Below, in pieces: positions 9,122 to 16,924 of a DNA stretch of 42,724 nt; the first letter of the stretch is position 1; each line of letters starts with the position of its first letter. This DNA is from Symplocastrum torsivum CPER-KK1 (GTDB lineage: Bacteria; Cyanobacteriota; Cyanobacteriia; Cyanobacteriales; Coleofasciculaceae), in contig JAHHIF010000065.1 in the NCBI GenBank assembly GCA_019358875.1, forward strand, positions 1 to 42,724, read 5' to 3'. A program made the position numbers and the translations under genes. The notes beneath the pieces were generated by a model that did not search any database, was not told the origin of the DNA, and saw nothing but the letters and a program-made list of their open reading frames with translations.

Positions 9122-9303
9122 ATGGATGATGGCAACTTGTTTGAATTATGAATAAGTATTTCAATCTAAATTCGACAGCTATATCTATCTATCGATTTTA
9201 TTCATACACGTTATGCAAATTATGCTTTGATGGTCAATTAAACAATAGTTAAGCTTAATTTGTAAGAAAAAAAACAGGAAGAACTCCTCTGAGGTACGCC
9301 TCT
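9122..9303. promoter_or_regulatory. Divergent AT-rich promoter region, LysR pair / small ORF
   Basis: This 182-bp region separates two divergent genes. It contains interrupted dyads of the kind LysR proteins bind (T-N11-A boxes), for example ATTAA...TTAAT around 9237-9260 and the palindrome TTAAGCTTAA inside it. This is consistent with a control region read in both directions. The exact operators and promoters are inferred only. Confidence 0.45.
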
Positions 9304-9588
9304 ATGACAAACTCCACCAATTATTCCGATAGAGAAAGCCTAGAACTTCTTCTCAAGGAAACTGAACAAGAGCCAATCAAGAAATCAGGGCTATTTTCAC
9401 GGCTAAATAGGATTTGGCAGCATCTAGTCGAATCTCTGATTCAAGGGCAAGGGCTGAAAATTTTGCAAAGCACTGACCGCTTTGGAAATACTCACTGGTA
9501 TGCTTACGACCCAGTGACTAATAGCTCTGTAACACGGGATTCTGAAGCTGAAATGCGTGTTTGGGTTGAGCAACGTTATTACCAGTAA
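9304..9588 (+). CDS. Conserved small cyanobacterial protein
   Basis: The product is 94 aa. It has a charged N-terminal part (to about residue 35), an amphipathic segment around 36-50, and a C-terminal part rich in aromatic residues (TDRFGNTHWYAYDP, then a WVEQRYYQ end). The latter pattern recurs, from memory, in many small cyanobacterial proteins of unknown function. There is no signal peptide. The gene is divergent from the LysR pair and so is a candidate target. The 14-bp sequence TCCTCTGAGGTACG lies 5 bases before its ATG and also occurs at 4686. It is followed 38 bp later by a well-initiated but broken small ORF, so the two may once have formed an operon. Confidence 0.7.
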   Translation: MTNSTNYSDRESLELLLKETEQEPIKKSGLFSRLNRIWQHLVESLIQGQGLKILQSTDRFGNTHWYAYDPVTNSSVTRDSEAEMRVWVEQRYYQ

Positions 9589-9626
9589 TTCAAAACTTAA
9601 ATTGTAAAGTACAGGAGGTTTAAAAC

Positions 9627-9921
9627 ATGAAACTTTCAACTTATGACCACCTTTTGAAAGCGAGTTCTCCTGAGCTTGAAAAGTCTCAGTCTAAGCTCTT
9701 GGGAGTCACTCGTAAGATAGTACATCCTCTCATTACTTTCTGGCGCTTTAGCTGCTACTACGGGAATTTTATTGCTTACCGCCAGTAAAGCAAAATAAGC
9801 TCTTGTGGATTTAATTCGCTCCACACAAAAAGGTCAGTTTCAGCCATCAGCGTTAGCTAGAGACACGAGTCCTAAAGACATTCCGACGGAACGTTTCTAC
9901 TTCCCTGAAGCTGACGGCTAA
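9627..9921 (+). pseudogene. Decayed small membrane-protein gene (frameshift plus stop)
   Basis: An ATG at 9627 is preceded by a perfect AGGAGG (9613-9618) with about 8 bases of spacing. From it, 34 sensible codons are read (MKLSTYDHLLKASS..., Lys/Leu-rich). Near 9724-9730 the sensible frame shifts by one base. The +1 frame then encodes a clear Gly/Ala/Leu membrane helix (SGALAATTGILLLTASKAK) ending at a TAA at 9796. Directly after that stop, the same frame continues with about 40 plausible codons to a TAA at 9919, ending in FYFPEADG. The simplest reading is a small (about 95-aa) single-helix membrane protein broken by one indel and one nonsense change. Alternatives are a sequencing error or a real 53-aa product read to the stop in the first frame. 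Confidence 0.55.
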
Positions 9922-9925
9922 CCCA

Positions 9926-10297
9926 TCAAAAATCAGAGCAATCGTCATCAATTAGATAATTTAGTTCTAAGCCTTTAGGGGGCTGTTGAGGCATGGGATT
10001 TTTGATGAGCTGGACTTGCCCTGCATTCACCCAGCGATAAACTAAGTTCAAATAAACGGTGTGATTGTCAAGATCAACATCTTTGATACGGAACACCGTG
10101 TTCTTGGGCCAATACTGATTGTAGTAGCAGCGGCGGTTAATGACGGTCTGGCTCAACTCCCACAGTGGTTCTGTTGCTTCTACTTGGGTTGGGGAGAACA
10201 ATTCCTCATAGTCCGGCCAAGTCGGCTCTACTCTGGGAGGTTGAGCGGGAAAAATTACTAAGTTGTCTGGCTCAGTGTTGGGACGTTTGGCGAACAT
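9926..10297 (-). CDS. Hypothetical protein, soluble, 123 aa
   Basis: I do not recognise this protein. It is 123 aa, with no signal peptide or membrane helix. It is proline-rich at the start (about residues 1-50), then has a beta-like core with many Tyr/Trp/Asn (about 55-95), and an acidic end (DDDCSDF). The codon pattern and clean ORF look real, and the gene ends only 4 bp after the decayed ORF on the other strand. About 300 bp upstream (10298-10595) shows no gene. Function unknown. Confidence 0.6.
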   Translation of the reverse strand: MFAKRPNTEPDNLVIFPAQPPRVEPTWPDYEELFSPTQVEATEPLWELSQTVINRRCYYNQYWPKNTVFRIKDVDLDNHTVYLNLVYRWVNAGQVQLIKNPMPQQPPKGLELNYLIDDDCSDF

Positions 10298-10595
10298 AAT
10301 GCACTCTATGTAGTTATTGTCGTCTTTCCATAGATGCTTCTCTAGCGATGAAATAATCCAGAGGATAGGCGTATGGGAAACTCAGGTAGAGAGTAGAGCG
10401 ACAACTATCAGAAGCCTGACGCACATCCTCACCGCTTCGCGCTACTATCAATTTCTCTGTTCGCGGACGATCTGCTTTTAGGATATCGGTAATTATGACA
10501 CCTTACCACTACCTGTGGGGATATAGTAACGAAGTGAGTCATACATATAGTAGTTAAGCCTGCGACTGATGTACAATTTACATAATTTATTGAAG

Positions 10596-11060
10596 TTACT
10601 CAACCGCTTCTTCTTGTTCCCTCTGCCACTGCATCAAAAGTTCGCTAGGATTGAACCCCCGATACTGAAGGTAATTCCATAACTGACGCTTCGTCTTGGG
10701 TTCGATGGAAAAAAAATCATCAATCTTGTACTTTCGCATCACCTTCGCTTTTAAATCGTCCAGTTCTCCTGGCTCCTCACTCTCTGCTTGTGATTCCCAG
10801 ATTTGCTCAAATACATCAGCATTAATTCCCTTTTCACGGCATTTACGCTTAATCACAGATTTGCCATACTTACCTTGATAGGAGGAAATCATGCTCTCAA
10901 CTAAACGTGTGTCAGACTGATACTCTTTACTTTGAAGTTCCTGAAGCGCCTCTATAATATCGTTTTGTTCAAATCCTTTTTCTTTCGCTTTTTTTGTAAG
11001 TTCATAAGCGCTGTATTCTCGTCGAGACAAAAGTTGGTAGAAATAGTCTATACAAATCAT
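10596..11060 (-). CDS. recX: RecX-family regulatory protein
   Basis: The product is 154 aa, in the size range of RecX. It shows the family's repeated three-helix pattern: an N-terminal YQLLSRREYSAYELTKKAKEKGF, matching the family's LS-R--S--EL--KL--KGF consensus, a second repeat around residues 58-85 (GKYGKSVIKRKCREKGI), and a third near the C-terminus (KRQLWNYLQYRGF). RecX binds RecA filaments and limits recombination activity in the cytoplasm. recA is not in the window. The coding sequence is Lys- and AT-rich compared with its neighbours. I am fairly sure of the family and less sure of the activity. Confidence 0.78.
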   Translation of the reverse strand: MICIDYFYQLLSRREYSAYELTKKAKEKGFEQNDIIEALQELQSKEYQSDTRLVESMISSYQGKYGKSVIKRKCREKGINADVFEQIWESQAESEEPGELDDLKAKVMRKYKIDDFFSIEPKTKRQLWNYLQYRGFNPSELLMQWQREQEEAVE

Positions 11061-11385
11061 TTCCTTGAATTTATTATTAAGTTTGATTATTTAATTTTTT
11101 ATGCTAAAAACAGCAAAATGAGATGATGAAGATATTTTAATGCTAGCAAATTGATGTTGGGTTAAACAACCAATTACTCGTAATTTAGAGAAAATGATTA
11201 TCTTTAACAAGAAACTTTAATACCAATTTCCTCTATTCTGTCTTAGCTTTTTGTAGGGAGCATAGTGTGGGCTCGTGCAGAAGATTATTTATCCATTACT
11301 TCAAGATTTGACCATAAAAAAATGACAAGTGATATTCTGATCCCTAACGCTGTAGAAGCAGCGTTTTATTGATAGACTCTAAGAT
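11061..11385. other. Divergent intergenic region, AT-rich, with one hairpin
   Basis: This 325-bp gap lies between recX (minus) and the HD-domain gene (plus). It is AT-rich, has no ORF of note and must hold both promoters. The only clear structure is the hairpin at 11346-11365. Confidence 0.5.
11346..11370 (+). terminator. Stem-loop with T-rich tail in the HD gene leader
   Basis: A perfect 7-bp stem (AACGCTG / CAGCGTT) with the 6-base loop TAGAAG is followed by TTATT. It ends about 15-20 bases before the ATG at 11386. No plus-strand gene ends upstream, so it may be an attenuator-like or RBS-proximal hairpin rather than a true terminator. Confidence 0.4.
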
Positions 11386-11982
11386 ATGCAGGACAACAGA
11401 CTCTCTCAACAAATTCAATTTATTGTCGAAATTGACAAATTAAAAGGAGTTTTACGCCAAACGCTTCTAACCGATAGTTCACGGCGGGAAAACAGTGCTG
11501 AACACTCGTGGCACCTGGCAATGATGGCAATGCTTCTAATTGAGTATGCACCAGCACCAGTAAATGTTCTACAAGTTATTAAAATGTTATTGATTCATGA
11601 CTTAGTAGAAATCGATGCTGGAGATACATTTTGCTACGATGTTCAAGGTAACTTGGGCAAAGCGGAACGGGAGAAACAGGCAGCAGCACGATTGTTTGGA
11701 CAGCTTCCTGTTGAACAAGGCATAGAATTGCGATCGCTTTGGGAAGAGTTTGAAGCCCAACAGACATCAGAAGCTCAATTTGCCACAGCGTTAGATCGCT
11801 TGCAGCCACTATTGCATAATCAGCAAACAGCAGGTGGTACTTGGCGAATTCATGGGATTACGCTTGACAAGGTTATCGAGCGCATGAAGCCGATTAAAAC
11901 GGGTGCGCCTCAACTTTGGACTTTGGTAGAACAAGTTCTTGAAGAATCTGTAAACGCTGGGTATCTAAAACCAGCACCATAA
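11386..11982 (+). CDS. HD-domain phosphohydrolase (YfbR/HDDC2-like 5'-nucleotidase)
   Basis: A 198-aa single HD-domain protein. The metal-binding residues are visible: H40 in RRENSAEHSWHLA, the HD pair H71-D72 in LLIHDLVEIDAGD, and D137 in ALDRLQPLL. The order and spacing match the YfbR/HDDC2 group, which hydrolyses 5'-deoxynucleoside monophosphates in the cytoplasm. The conserved R before the first His (RREN-AEHSW) is also typical. Length is normal for the group. The gene stands alone; a hairpin just upstream may influence expression. Substrate specificity is inferred from the family. Confidence 0.85.
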   Translation: MQDNRLSQQIQFIVEIDKLKGVLRQTLLTDSSRRENSAEHSWHLAMMAMLLIEYAPAPVNVLQVIKMLLIHDLVEIDAGDTFCYDVQGNLGKAEREKQAAARLFGQLPVEQGIELRSLWEEFEAQQTSEAQFATALDRLQPLLHNQQTAGGTWRIHGITLDKVIERMKPIKTGAPQLWTLVEQVLEESVNAGYLKPAP

Positions 11983-12208
11983 ATCGTTAAAAATAAACAA
12001 TCCTGCCAAGATTCAGCCAAACCACTTGATTTTCGGCTATTTGCCTAAGGTGACCTCACCTGAGTAGTTTGCTATGTTTGAATGGACTCGTGAACAAAAG
12101 TTTATACACCTTGCATAAACTTTGACAGAAACCTTAAAAGCTGATGTGCAGAGTGTAGCTACTAATACCTGGTGTCATTAAATTTAAGGGAATACATAGC
12201 ATAATTGC

Positions 12209-12640
12209 ATGAAAGTTAACAAATTTTATTTGGCTCTGATAGCAATTTTATTTGTTGCCTGTATTAGTTTTGCTTTCTATAGAAAATTCAATGACCAATC
12301 GAGTTGTCCAGAACCTGTATTAGCGAATTTTAAGGCAGGAAAAACGTATGGTCCTCCTTACCAAGTTATTGTTAAACCTTGGAATGGTCGGCATAATGTT
12401 TATGCGATTTTTATGCTGCCTGTTGAACAAAAGGCAGGAAAAAATCTCTTAGTAACGATAAAAGGAGGTAGAACATACTGCGGCAGAGCCTGGAGAGTGG
12501 GAACCGAGTATGAAGGAATACAAGCTAAGCCGGGATATTACTTAATCAAAGCTGGCTTGAAAACTCGGACTTCTAGTTTATTAATTGCACGAGGTTTCAT
12601 AAAGCAGCTCAAAGACCCGCGTAACTGGAACCTAGTTTAA
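12209..12640 (+). CDS. Membrane-anchored hypothetical protein, 143 aa
   Basis: I do not recognise the family. The protein begins with a short Lys-containing segment and one hydrophobic helix (about residues 5-24), either an uncleaved anchor or a signal peptide. The remaining ~115 aa look like a small extracytoplasmic beta-rich domain with Gly, Tyr and Trp and two cysteines (SSCPEP and TYCGRAW) that could form a disulfide. Coding is AT-rich. It is convergent with gmk, with a hairpin between them. Confidence 0.65.
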   Translation: MKVNKFYLALIAILFVACISFAFYRKFNDQSSCPEPVLANFKAGKTYGPPYQVIVKPWNGRHNVYAIFMLPVEQKAGKNLLVTIKGGRTYCGRAWRVGTEYEGIQAKPGYYLIKAGLKTRTSSLLIARGFIKQLKDPRNWNLV

Positions 12641-12683
12641 GCGGCTTTTTTATTGATGTTGCTGAATCATTTTAAGGGCAGCA

Positions 12684-12732
12684 AGGGAAAAAGGAAGATT
12701 TTCTCGTCACCGTGAACTATTCCCTTTTCCCT
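12684..12732. terminator. Imperfect hairpin between convergent genes
   Basis: AGGGAAAAAGGA (12684-12695) can pair with TCCCTTTTCCCT (12721-12732) with one mismatch, between the plus-strand gene ending at 12640 and gmk ending at 12744. It is suited to end transcription from both sides. A similar purine-rich/pyrimidine-rich inverted pair is at 16853-16892. Confidence 0.45.
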
Positions 12733-12743
12733 ACTGAAAACCA

Positions 12744-13295
12744 TCATCCAAAAATAGCAGCCTCGATGAGAAGCAACGCCTGCTCCATGTCGTCGTTGAC
12801 AATTTGAACATTAAATTCATCAGCCGCCTCAATTTCAGCTTTTGCACAGGACAATCGTCGAGCGATCGCATCTTCACTATCCTGACCCCGACCCCGAATC
12901 CGTTGTTCTAGTTCCGCTAAAGACGGGGGCAAAATAAACAGGCGTAAGGCAGTTGGGAAAGTGTAATGGATTTTCCTTGCCCCAACCACTTCAATTTCTA
13001 AAATTACGGACTGACCGAGTTGAACTTGGCGTTCTACTGGGGTACGGGGTGTCCCATAGTAATTACCCGCATACTCCGCCCACTCCAAAAGCTCACCTGC
13101 ACTCACCATTTGTTCAAACTTGTCACGGTTGACAAAATAATAGTGTTGTCCGTCGATTTCGCCGGGACGAGGTTGGCGGGTTGTTGCTGAGACGGAAAGA
13201 TACAGTTCTGGGTGACGTTGCAAAAGCGATCGCAGTAGAGTCCCTTTACCAACCCCACTCGGACCTGTCAAGACAATGAGTTTACCTACTTGCAT
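12744..13295 (-). CDS. gmk: Guanylate kinase
   Basis: A 183-aa cytoplasmic enzyme that phosphorylates GMP to GDP with ATP. The P-loop GPSGVGKG is at residues 11-18. The GMP-binding segment follows (SVSATTRQPRPGEIDGQHYYFV, with the conserved Arg/Tyr residues), then the EWAEYAGNYYGTP motif, the DIE-like strand (ILEIEVVGARKI) and the lid IRGRGQDS. The length is slightly short but normal for cyanobacteria. It lies 18 bp after remA on the same strand, an arrangement conserved in cyanobacteria and Firmicutes, and the two are almost certainly co-transcribed. Confidence 0.97.
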   Translation of the reverse strand: MQVGKLIVLTGPSGVGKGTLLRSLLQRHPELYLSVSATTRQPRPGEIDGQHYYFVNRDKFEQMVSAGELLEWAEYAGNYYGTPRTPVERQVQLGQSVILEIEVVGARKIHYTFPTALRLFILPPSLAELEQRIRGRGQDSEDAIARRLSCAKAEIEAADEFNVQIVNDDMEQALLLIEAAIFG

Positions 13296-13313
13296 TTTGC
13301 TTAAATGGGAGGT

Positions 13314-13577
13314 TTAATTGCTGCTGGGACCATCTTTGCTAATAACAAAGCGATGAGCAACGGTTTCCGGTTGAATTGCTGAGAGAATGATGTGACTGGA
13401 ATCGGTAATAATGACAGCTCTGGTGCGACGCCCGTATGTGGCATCAATTAACTGTCCGCGATCGCGTGCATCCGTGATGATGCGCTTGATCGGCGCAGAC
13501 TCTGGAGAGACAATCGCAACGACTCGGTTTGCCGACACGATATTACCAAAACCGATGTTAATCAGTTGAATGTCCAT
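13314..13577 (-). CDS. remA: RemA/DUF370 family DNA-binding regulator
   Basis: An 87-aa protein with the full DUF370 signature: the INIGFGN start, the ANRVVAIVSPESAPIKRII segment, DARDRGQLIDATYGRRTRAVI and then SHIILSAIQPET. In Bacillus subtilis RemA is a DNA-binding activator of extracellular-matrix genes that forms ring-like oligomers; the role in cyanobacteria is less clear. It precedes gmk in an apparent two-gene operon, as in Bacillus. In Bacillus the RqcH/YloA gene is close by as well, which matches the NFACT gene at 14846 here. Confidence 0.93.
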   Translation of the reverse strand: MDIQLINIGFGNIVSANRVVAIVSPESAPIKRIITDARDRGQLIDATYGRRTRAVIITDSSHIILSAIQPETVAHRFVISKDGPSSN

Positions 13578-14074
13578 GAAGAGCTAACGGCGACAGCCGC
13601 AATACGAGCGATTTTAGAGATTTAACCTCCATGGTATCCACAATAATTTAGGCTTACAAGGCTAAAATCCACAAAAAAGCCAGATTTTTAGGTTTATCTT
13701 GCTCAATTTATGTCTTTTGCTAGAGTAGTCTGGCGATAGAGGGGTGCGCTGACGGCAGCTTAGCGATAGCTTGATCTTCTCTTTCAACAAGAAGTGCAAG
13801 CATGGCTAAGAGCTATATGGATATAGAAATGTCATATACTCCGAGTGCATAAGCTGTTACTTTACTGACTAAAAGCAAATTTAAAAGTGCCACGTCCGAG
13901 CCATACTTGCGGAATTTTCAAGAATGCTCAATAGATAGCTCAGTTACAGTAGCAGTGAGCTTTGACAGGTTGCATCCTAGAAATACAAAAAGTCAATAAA
14001 GCTGCATAGCAAAAGTTGCCTTTGGTAAGAGCGTTATTAAGAGGATTTAAGGTTATGAACAAGGTGTATCGCCA
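13578..14074. other. About 500-bp divergent intergenic region
   Basis: This lies between remA (minus) and the exported-protein gene (plus). I see no gene. It must contain the remA-gmk promoter. A short inverted repeat AGCTCA/TGAGCT (13937-13961) and AT-rich tracts are the only structure noticed. At 14055 an ATG with GAGG 10 bases upstream opens a 12-codon frame that overlaps the next gene's start. Confidence 0.5.
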
Positions 14075-14677
14075 ATGGATAATTCTTGCCTAATAGTGGC
14101 AGCAATATTCTTGATCATAGCCTTGACTCATTCGACTAACTGGGCGGCTTTGCCGATAGCGGCACTCAAGGATGAAACTTCAAACCCTTCAAATCTGACA
14201 AATCCTGTTGTCGCTACAACCACTAGTGATACCCTTGGCTATACAGCTACATTTGATGAGGAACTCAAGCAAATTGGGCAGATTTCACCCCAAGACTTTG
14301 CACAACAACATAGCAGCAAGGCTCAGTATCTGCCTCAACTTAATTGGGACGTAACTACGGCAAAGTTTTGGGACCAATTCAGTCTTTCTCCAGACCAAGT
14401 TAATATTGTCGTAGATTACAGTGTGCAACAAGTAGGAGACCCAGGCAGCGTGCTGCATGAGGGCGTTGGTAATGTTGACTTGTTAATGCTTGCAGTGGAC
14501 AACGGCTCCGACAAAATGGTCTATGCGGGTCCCGTTTTGAGCCATTATGAATTTGAGATGTCCGGAGTATCCCGAAAATCTGATGCTGAGTGGCAGGAGG
14601 ACATTTTCACTGGCAATGTTCCACCTTGCCCTGACTGGACAAACAGTTATCTTGTATCTGGAGAAAGTAGAAAGTGA
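14075..14677 (+). CDS. Exported protein resembling the C-terminal part of DUF3160 proteins
   Basis: A 200-aa ORF with a hydrophobic N-terminal segment (about residues 4-25) followed by a low-complexity Asn/Thr region and a C-terminal domain. The end (GNVDLLMLAVDNGSD, then AGPVLSHYEFEM, then SDAEWQEDIFTG and CPDWTNSYLV) matches, from memory, the closing motifs of DUF3160 proteins, which are usually several hundred residues long. This would be a short form. An ATG at 14055 with a better ribosome site (GAGG) opens another frame encoding MNKVYRQWIILA. Spliced by a one-base shift onto this ORF it would give a textbook signal peptide, so the true start may be frameshifted. It probably acts outside the cytoplasmic membrane. 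It sits between remA and the NFACT gene. Confidence 0.6.
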   Translation: MDNSCLIVAAIFLIIALTHSTNWAALPIAALKDETSNPSNLTNPVVATTTSDTLGYTATFDEELKQIGQISPQDFAQQHSSKAQYLPQLNWDVTTAKFWDQFSLSPDQVNIVVDYSVQQVGDPGSVLHEGVGNVDLLMLAVDNGSDKMVYAGPVLSHYEFEMSGVSRKSDAEWQEDIFTGNVPPCPDWTNSYLVSGESRK

Positions 14678-14845
14678 AGCTTGAAGATTTTAGGTGCGAT
14701 CGCTTATTGCGATAAAGCGTAATAGCCCCTACCTTCCCTACCTTCTCCAGCTTCCTTAAGTCAGCGACATTCAATCTAAGTCATGGATCTGCGAGGATGG
14801 AAGTAGATAGATGCTTCACATAACTACTAAAAAGATGGCTTGTAG

Positions 14846-16642
14846 ATGCAACCGGTTGACTTTACTACCCTGATGGCGGCTTGTCGTGAGCTGCGTTCTG
14901 AGTGGGTGCCAGGACGCACTGAACAGGTATATCAACGCGATCGCTATACGATCGCGATTAGCTTGCGTACCCTCAAGAGTCGGGGGTGGCTAACAATTTG
15001 CTGGCACCCCCAAGCCGCTCGAATTTGCTTAAGTGACCCACCCCCCCGAACACCCGATACCTTTACCTTTAGTGACCAACTACGGCACCAGTTAACGGGT
15101 CTTGCTCTAATTGGGATAGAAGCGATCGCACCGTGGGAGCGTGTACTAGACCTGCAATTTGCTCGACGCCCCGGAGAAGCAGCCAGCTTCCACCTCTACG
15201 TCGAAATTATAAGCAAATACAGTAACGTCATCCTCACAGGTGCCGATAATCTGATTATCACTGTTGCTCATCAAGTCAGCTCCCAGCAATCCAGCATCCG
15301 CCCCATTCAAACAGGTCAGCCCTACGAACGACCACCCGCCCTTACTGGCACCCTCCCCAACTTGAACGAATCCCAAGAGCGGTGGCAAGAACGAGTGAGT
15401 CTCGTACCTGGTGCCCTACAGCGTCAACTGCTCAAAAGTTACCGAGGTTTAAGTCCAGGATTAGTGCGTTCGATGGCACAAGCTGCCGATTTAAACCCAG
15501 ACCAGTCTACCGAGAGCCTTGATACCTCCGACTGGCAACGGCTATTTCAGCGTTGGCAAGAATGGTTGCAAGTAATGGGAAATGGGGAAGATTTAGGTGG
15601 TAGTCGATCTGCCGCAGTAGACACATCTTCGCACTCCTCCCAATTCCAACCCGGCTGGACAGCGCAGGGATACACCGTTCTAGGCTGGGGCATGATTGAG
15701 CCAGTCTCGAATGTTCAATCCTTACTGGATTCCTACTACACGGCTGAACTCAACCAACAAGAATTTGCCCAATTGCGTCACCAACTCACGCAGAAGCTCG
15801 GCAATATTTTAGGAAAATTGCGCCAGAAAGCCTCTACCTTTGAAGAACGGTTGCAGCAATCTGACCAAGCCGACCAGCAACGACAACAAGCCGACCTACT
15901 AATGGCGCACCTTCATGAGTGGGAACCGGGGATGAAGAGCATTGCCCTAGCTGACTTTGATACTGGCAAGCCAGTTACGATTCCCTTAAATCCAGAAAAG
16001 AATGCCGTTCAAAATGCCCAAGCACTGTACAAGCGCCACCAAAAGCTCAAACGCGCTCGTAATGCTGTTGAACCACTGCTCAAGGATGTGCAAGAAGAAA
16101 TTCAGTATTTAGAACAGGTAGAGGCATCCTTGAACCAACTCGATACTTACGCTACTCCGGAAGATTTACAGACACTGCAAGAAATTCGCGAAGAACTGAT
16201 TGGGCAACGCTATCTCGATGCCCCAGAACAACGTAGCCGCGAGGTCAGCAATGTCTCTGAGCCACATCGGTATCGAACGCCCAGTGGGTTTGAATTGTTG
16301 GTTGGTCGAAACAATCGACAAAATGACCAACTCACCTTTCGCACTGCTGGTGATTATGACCTCTGGTTTCACACTCAAGAAATTGCGGGTAGCCATGTCC
16401 TCATGCGTCTACAAGCGGGAACTGTACCTGATGAAGCGGATTTACAGTTTGCCGCAGATCTGGCCGCGCACTACAGCCAAGCGCGTCAGAGTGACCAAGT
16501 TCCGGTTGTCTACACAGAACCCAAGCACGTCTACAAGCCAAAGGGAGCTAAACCCGGCATGGCGATTTATAAACGAGAACGAATCCTTTGGGGGCGTCCT
16601 CAAAAAGGCAACAACTATCTTTTGGAGGATGACACCCTGTAG
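14846..16642 (+). CDS. rqcH: NFACT-family protein (RqcH/Rqc2 homologue)
   Basis: A 598-aa protein with the NFACT layout: NFACT-N (about 1-200, including the FHLYVEIISKYSNVILT signature), a helix-hairpin-helix-like middle part (QLLKSYRGLSPGL, about residues 190-235), a long coiled-coil section (about 300-460) and an NFACT-R domain (about 475-580, with GRNNRQND, DLWFHTQEIAGSHVLMR and KHVYKPKGAKPG). In Bacillus, RqcH binds stalled 50S subunits and adds C-terminal alanine tails in ribosome-associated quality control. The DR motif of that enzyme appears here as ER (APWERVLDLQF); whether this matters is unknown. A strong terminator follows at 16780. Older annotations call this family fibronectin-binding. 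Confidence 0.9.
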   Translation: MQPVDFTTLMAACRELRSEWVPGRTEQVYQRDRYTIAISLRTLKSRGWLTICWHPQAARICLSDPPPRTPDTFTFSDQLRHQLTGLALIGIEAIAPWERVLDLQFARRPGEAASFHLYVEIISKYSNVILTGADNLIITVAHQVSSQQSSIRPIQTGQPYERPPALTGTLPNLNESQERWQERVSLVPGALQRQLLKSYRGLSPGLVRSMAQAADLNPDQSTESLDTSDWQRLFQRWQEWLQVMGNGEDLGGSRSAAVDTSSHSSQFQPGWTAQGYTVLGWGMIEPVSNVQSLLDSYYTAELNQQEFAQLRHQLTQKLGNILGKLRQKASTFEERLQQSDQADQQRQQADLLMAHLHEWEPGMKSIALADFDTGKPVTIPLNPEKNAVQNAQALYKRHQKLKRARNAVEPLLKDVQEEIQYLEQVEASLNQLDTYATPEDLQTLQEIREELIGQRYLDAPEQRSREVSNVSEPHRYRTPSGFELLVGRNNRQNDQLTFRTAGDYDLWFHTQEIAGSHVLMRLQAGTVPDEADLQFAADLAAHYSQARQSDQVPVVYTEPKHVYKPKGAKPGMAIYKRERILWGRPQKGNNYLLEDDTL

Positions 16643-16779
16643 AAATGTAAATTTTGGTTACAGAAAAATTGTATTTTCTGTTACGATAAATATAAAGAAA
16701 TCTTACTGCTGCCGAATTGGGAACGCGCAGCTTGGGCTTTCTCTACGTAGAGCGACAACATAATTTTTAATTATTATCA

Positions 16780-16809
16780 GACCAGCTACCGTTATAGCTG
16801 GTCTTTTTT
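16780..16809 (+). terminator. Rho-independent terminator of the NFACT gene
   Basis: A perfect 9-bp stem GACCAGCTA / TAGCTGGTC (16780-16788 and 16795-16803) with a 6-base loop is followed directly by six Ts. It lies about 140 bp after the NFACT stop codon. Confidence 0.9.
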
Positions 16810-16852
16810 GATACAAATTACTCATAAATTGATGTGCATAAGCTGCCGAGAT

Positions 16853-16892
16853 TAGGGAAAGGGTGAAAGGGAAAAGCCTTCCCCTTTCCCTA
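16853..16892 (-). terminator. Inverted repeat downstream of the porin gene
   Basis: TAGGGAAAGGG (16853-16863) is the exact complement of CCCTTTCCCTA (16882-16892), an 11-bp stem with an 18-base loop, about 33 bp past the porin stop on the minus strand. There is no U-run, so terminator function is a guess. It resembles the inverted pair at 12684-12732. Confidence 0.5.
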
Positions 16893-16924
16893 CAGCGAAA
16901 CTAAAAGCTGACCACAGACAATCG

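Noticed and set aside
16200..16763. 187-aa shifted frame over the end of the NFACT gene
   Set aside because: The NFACT frame carries clear conserved motifs over the same bases; this frame has none.
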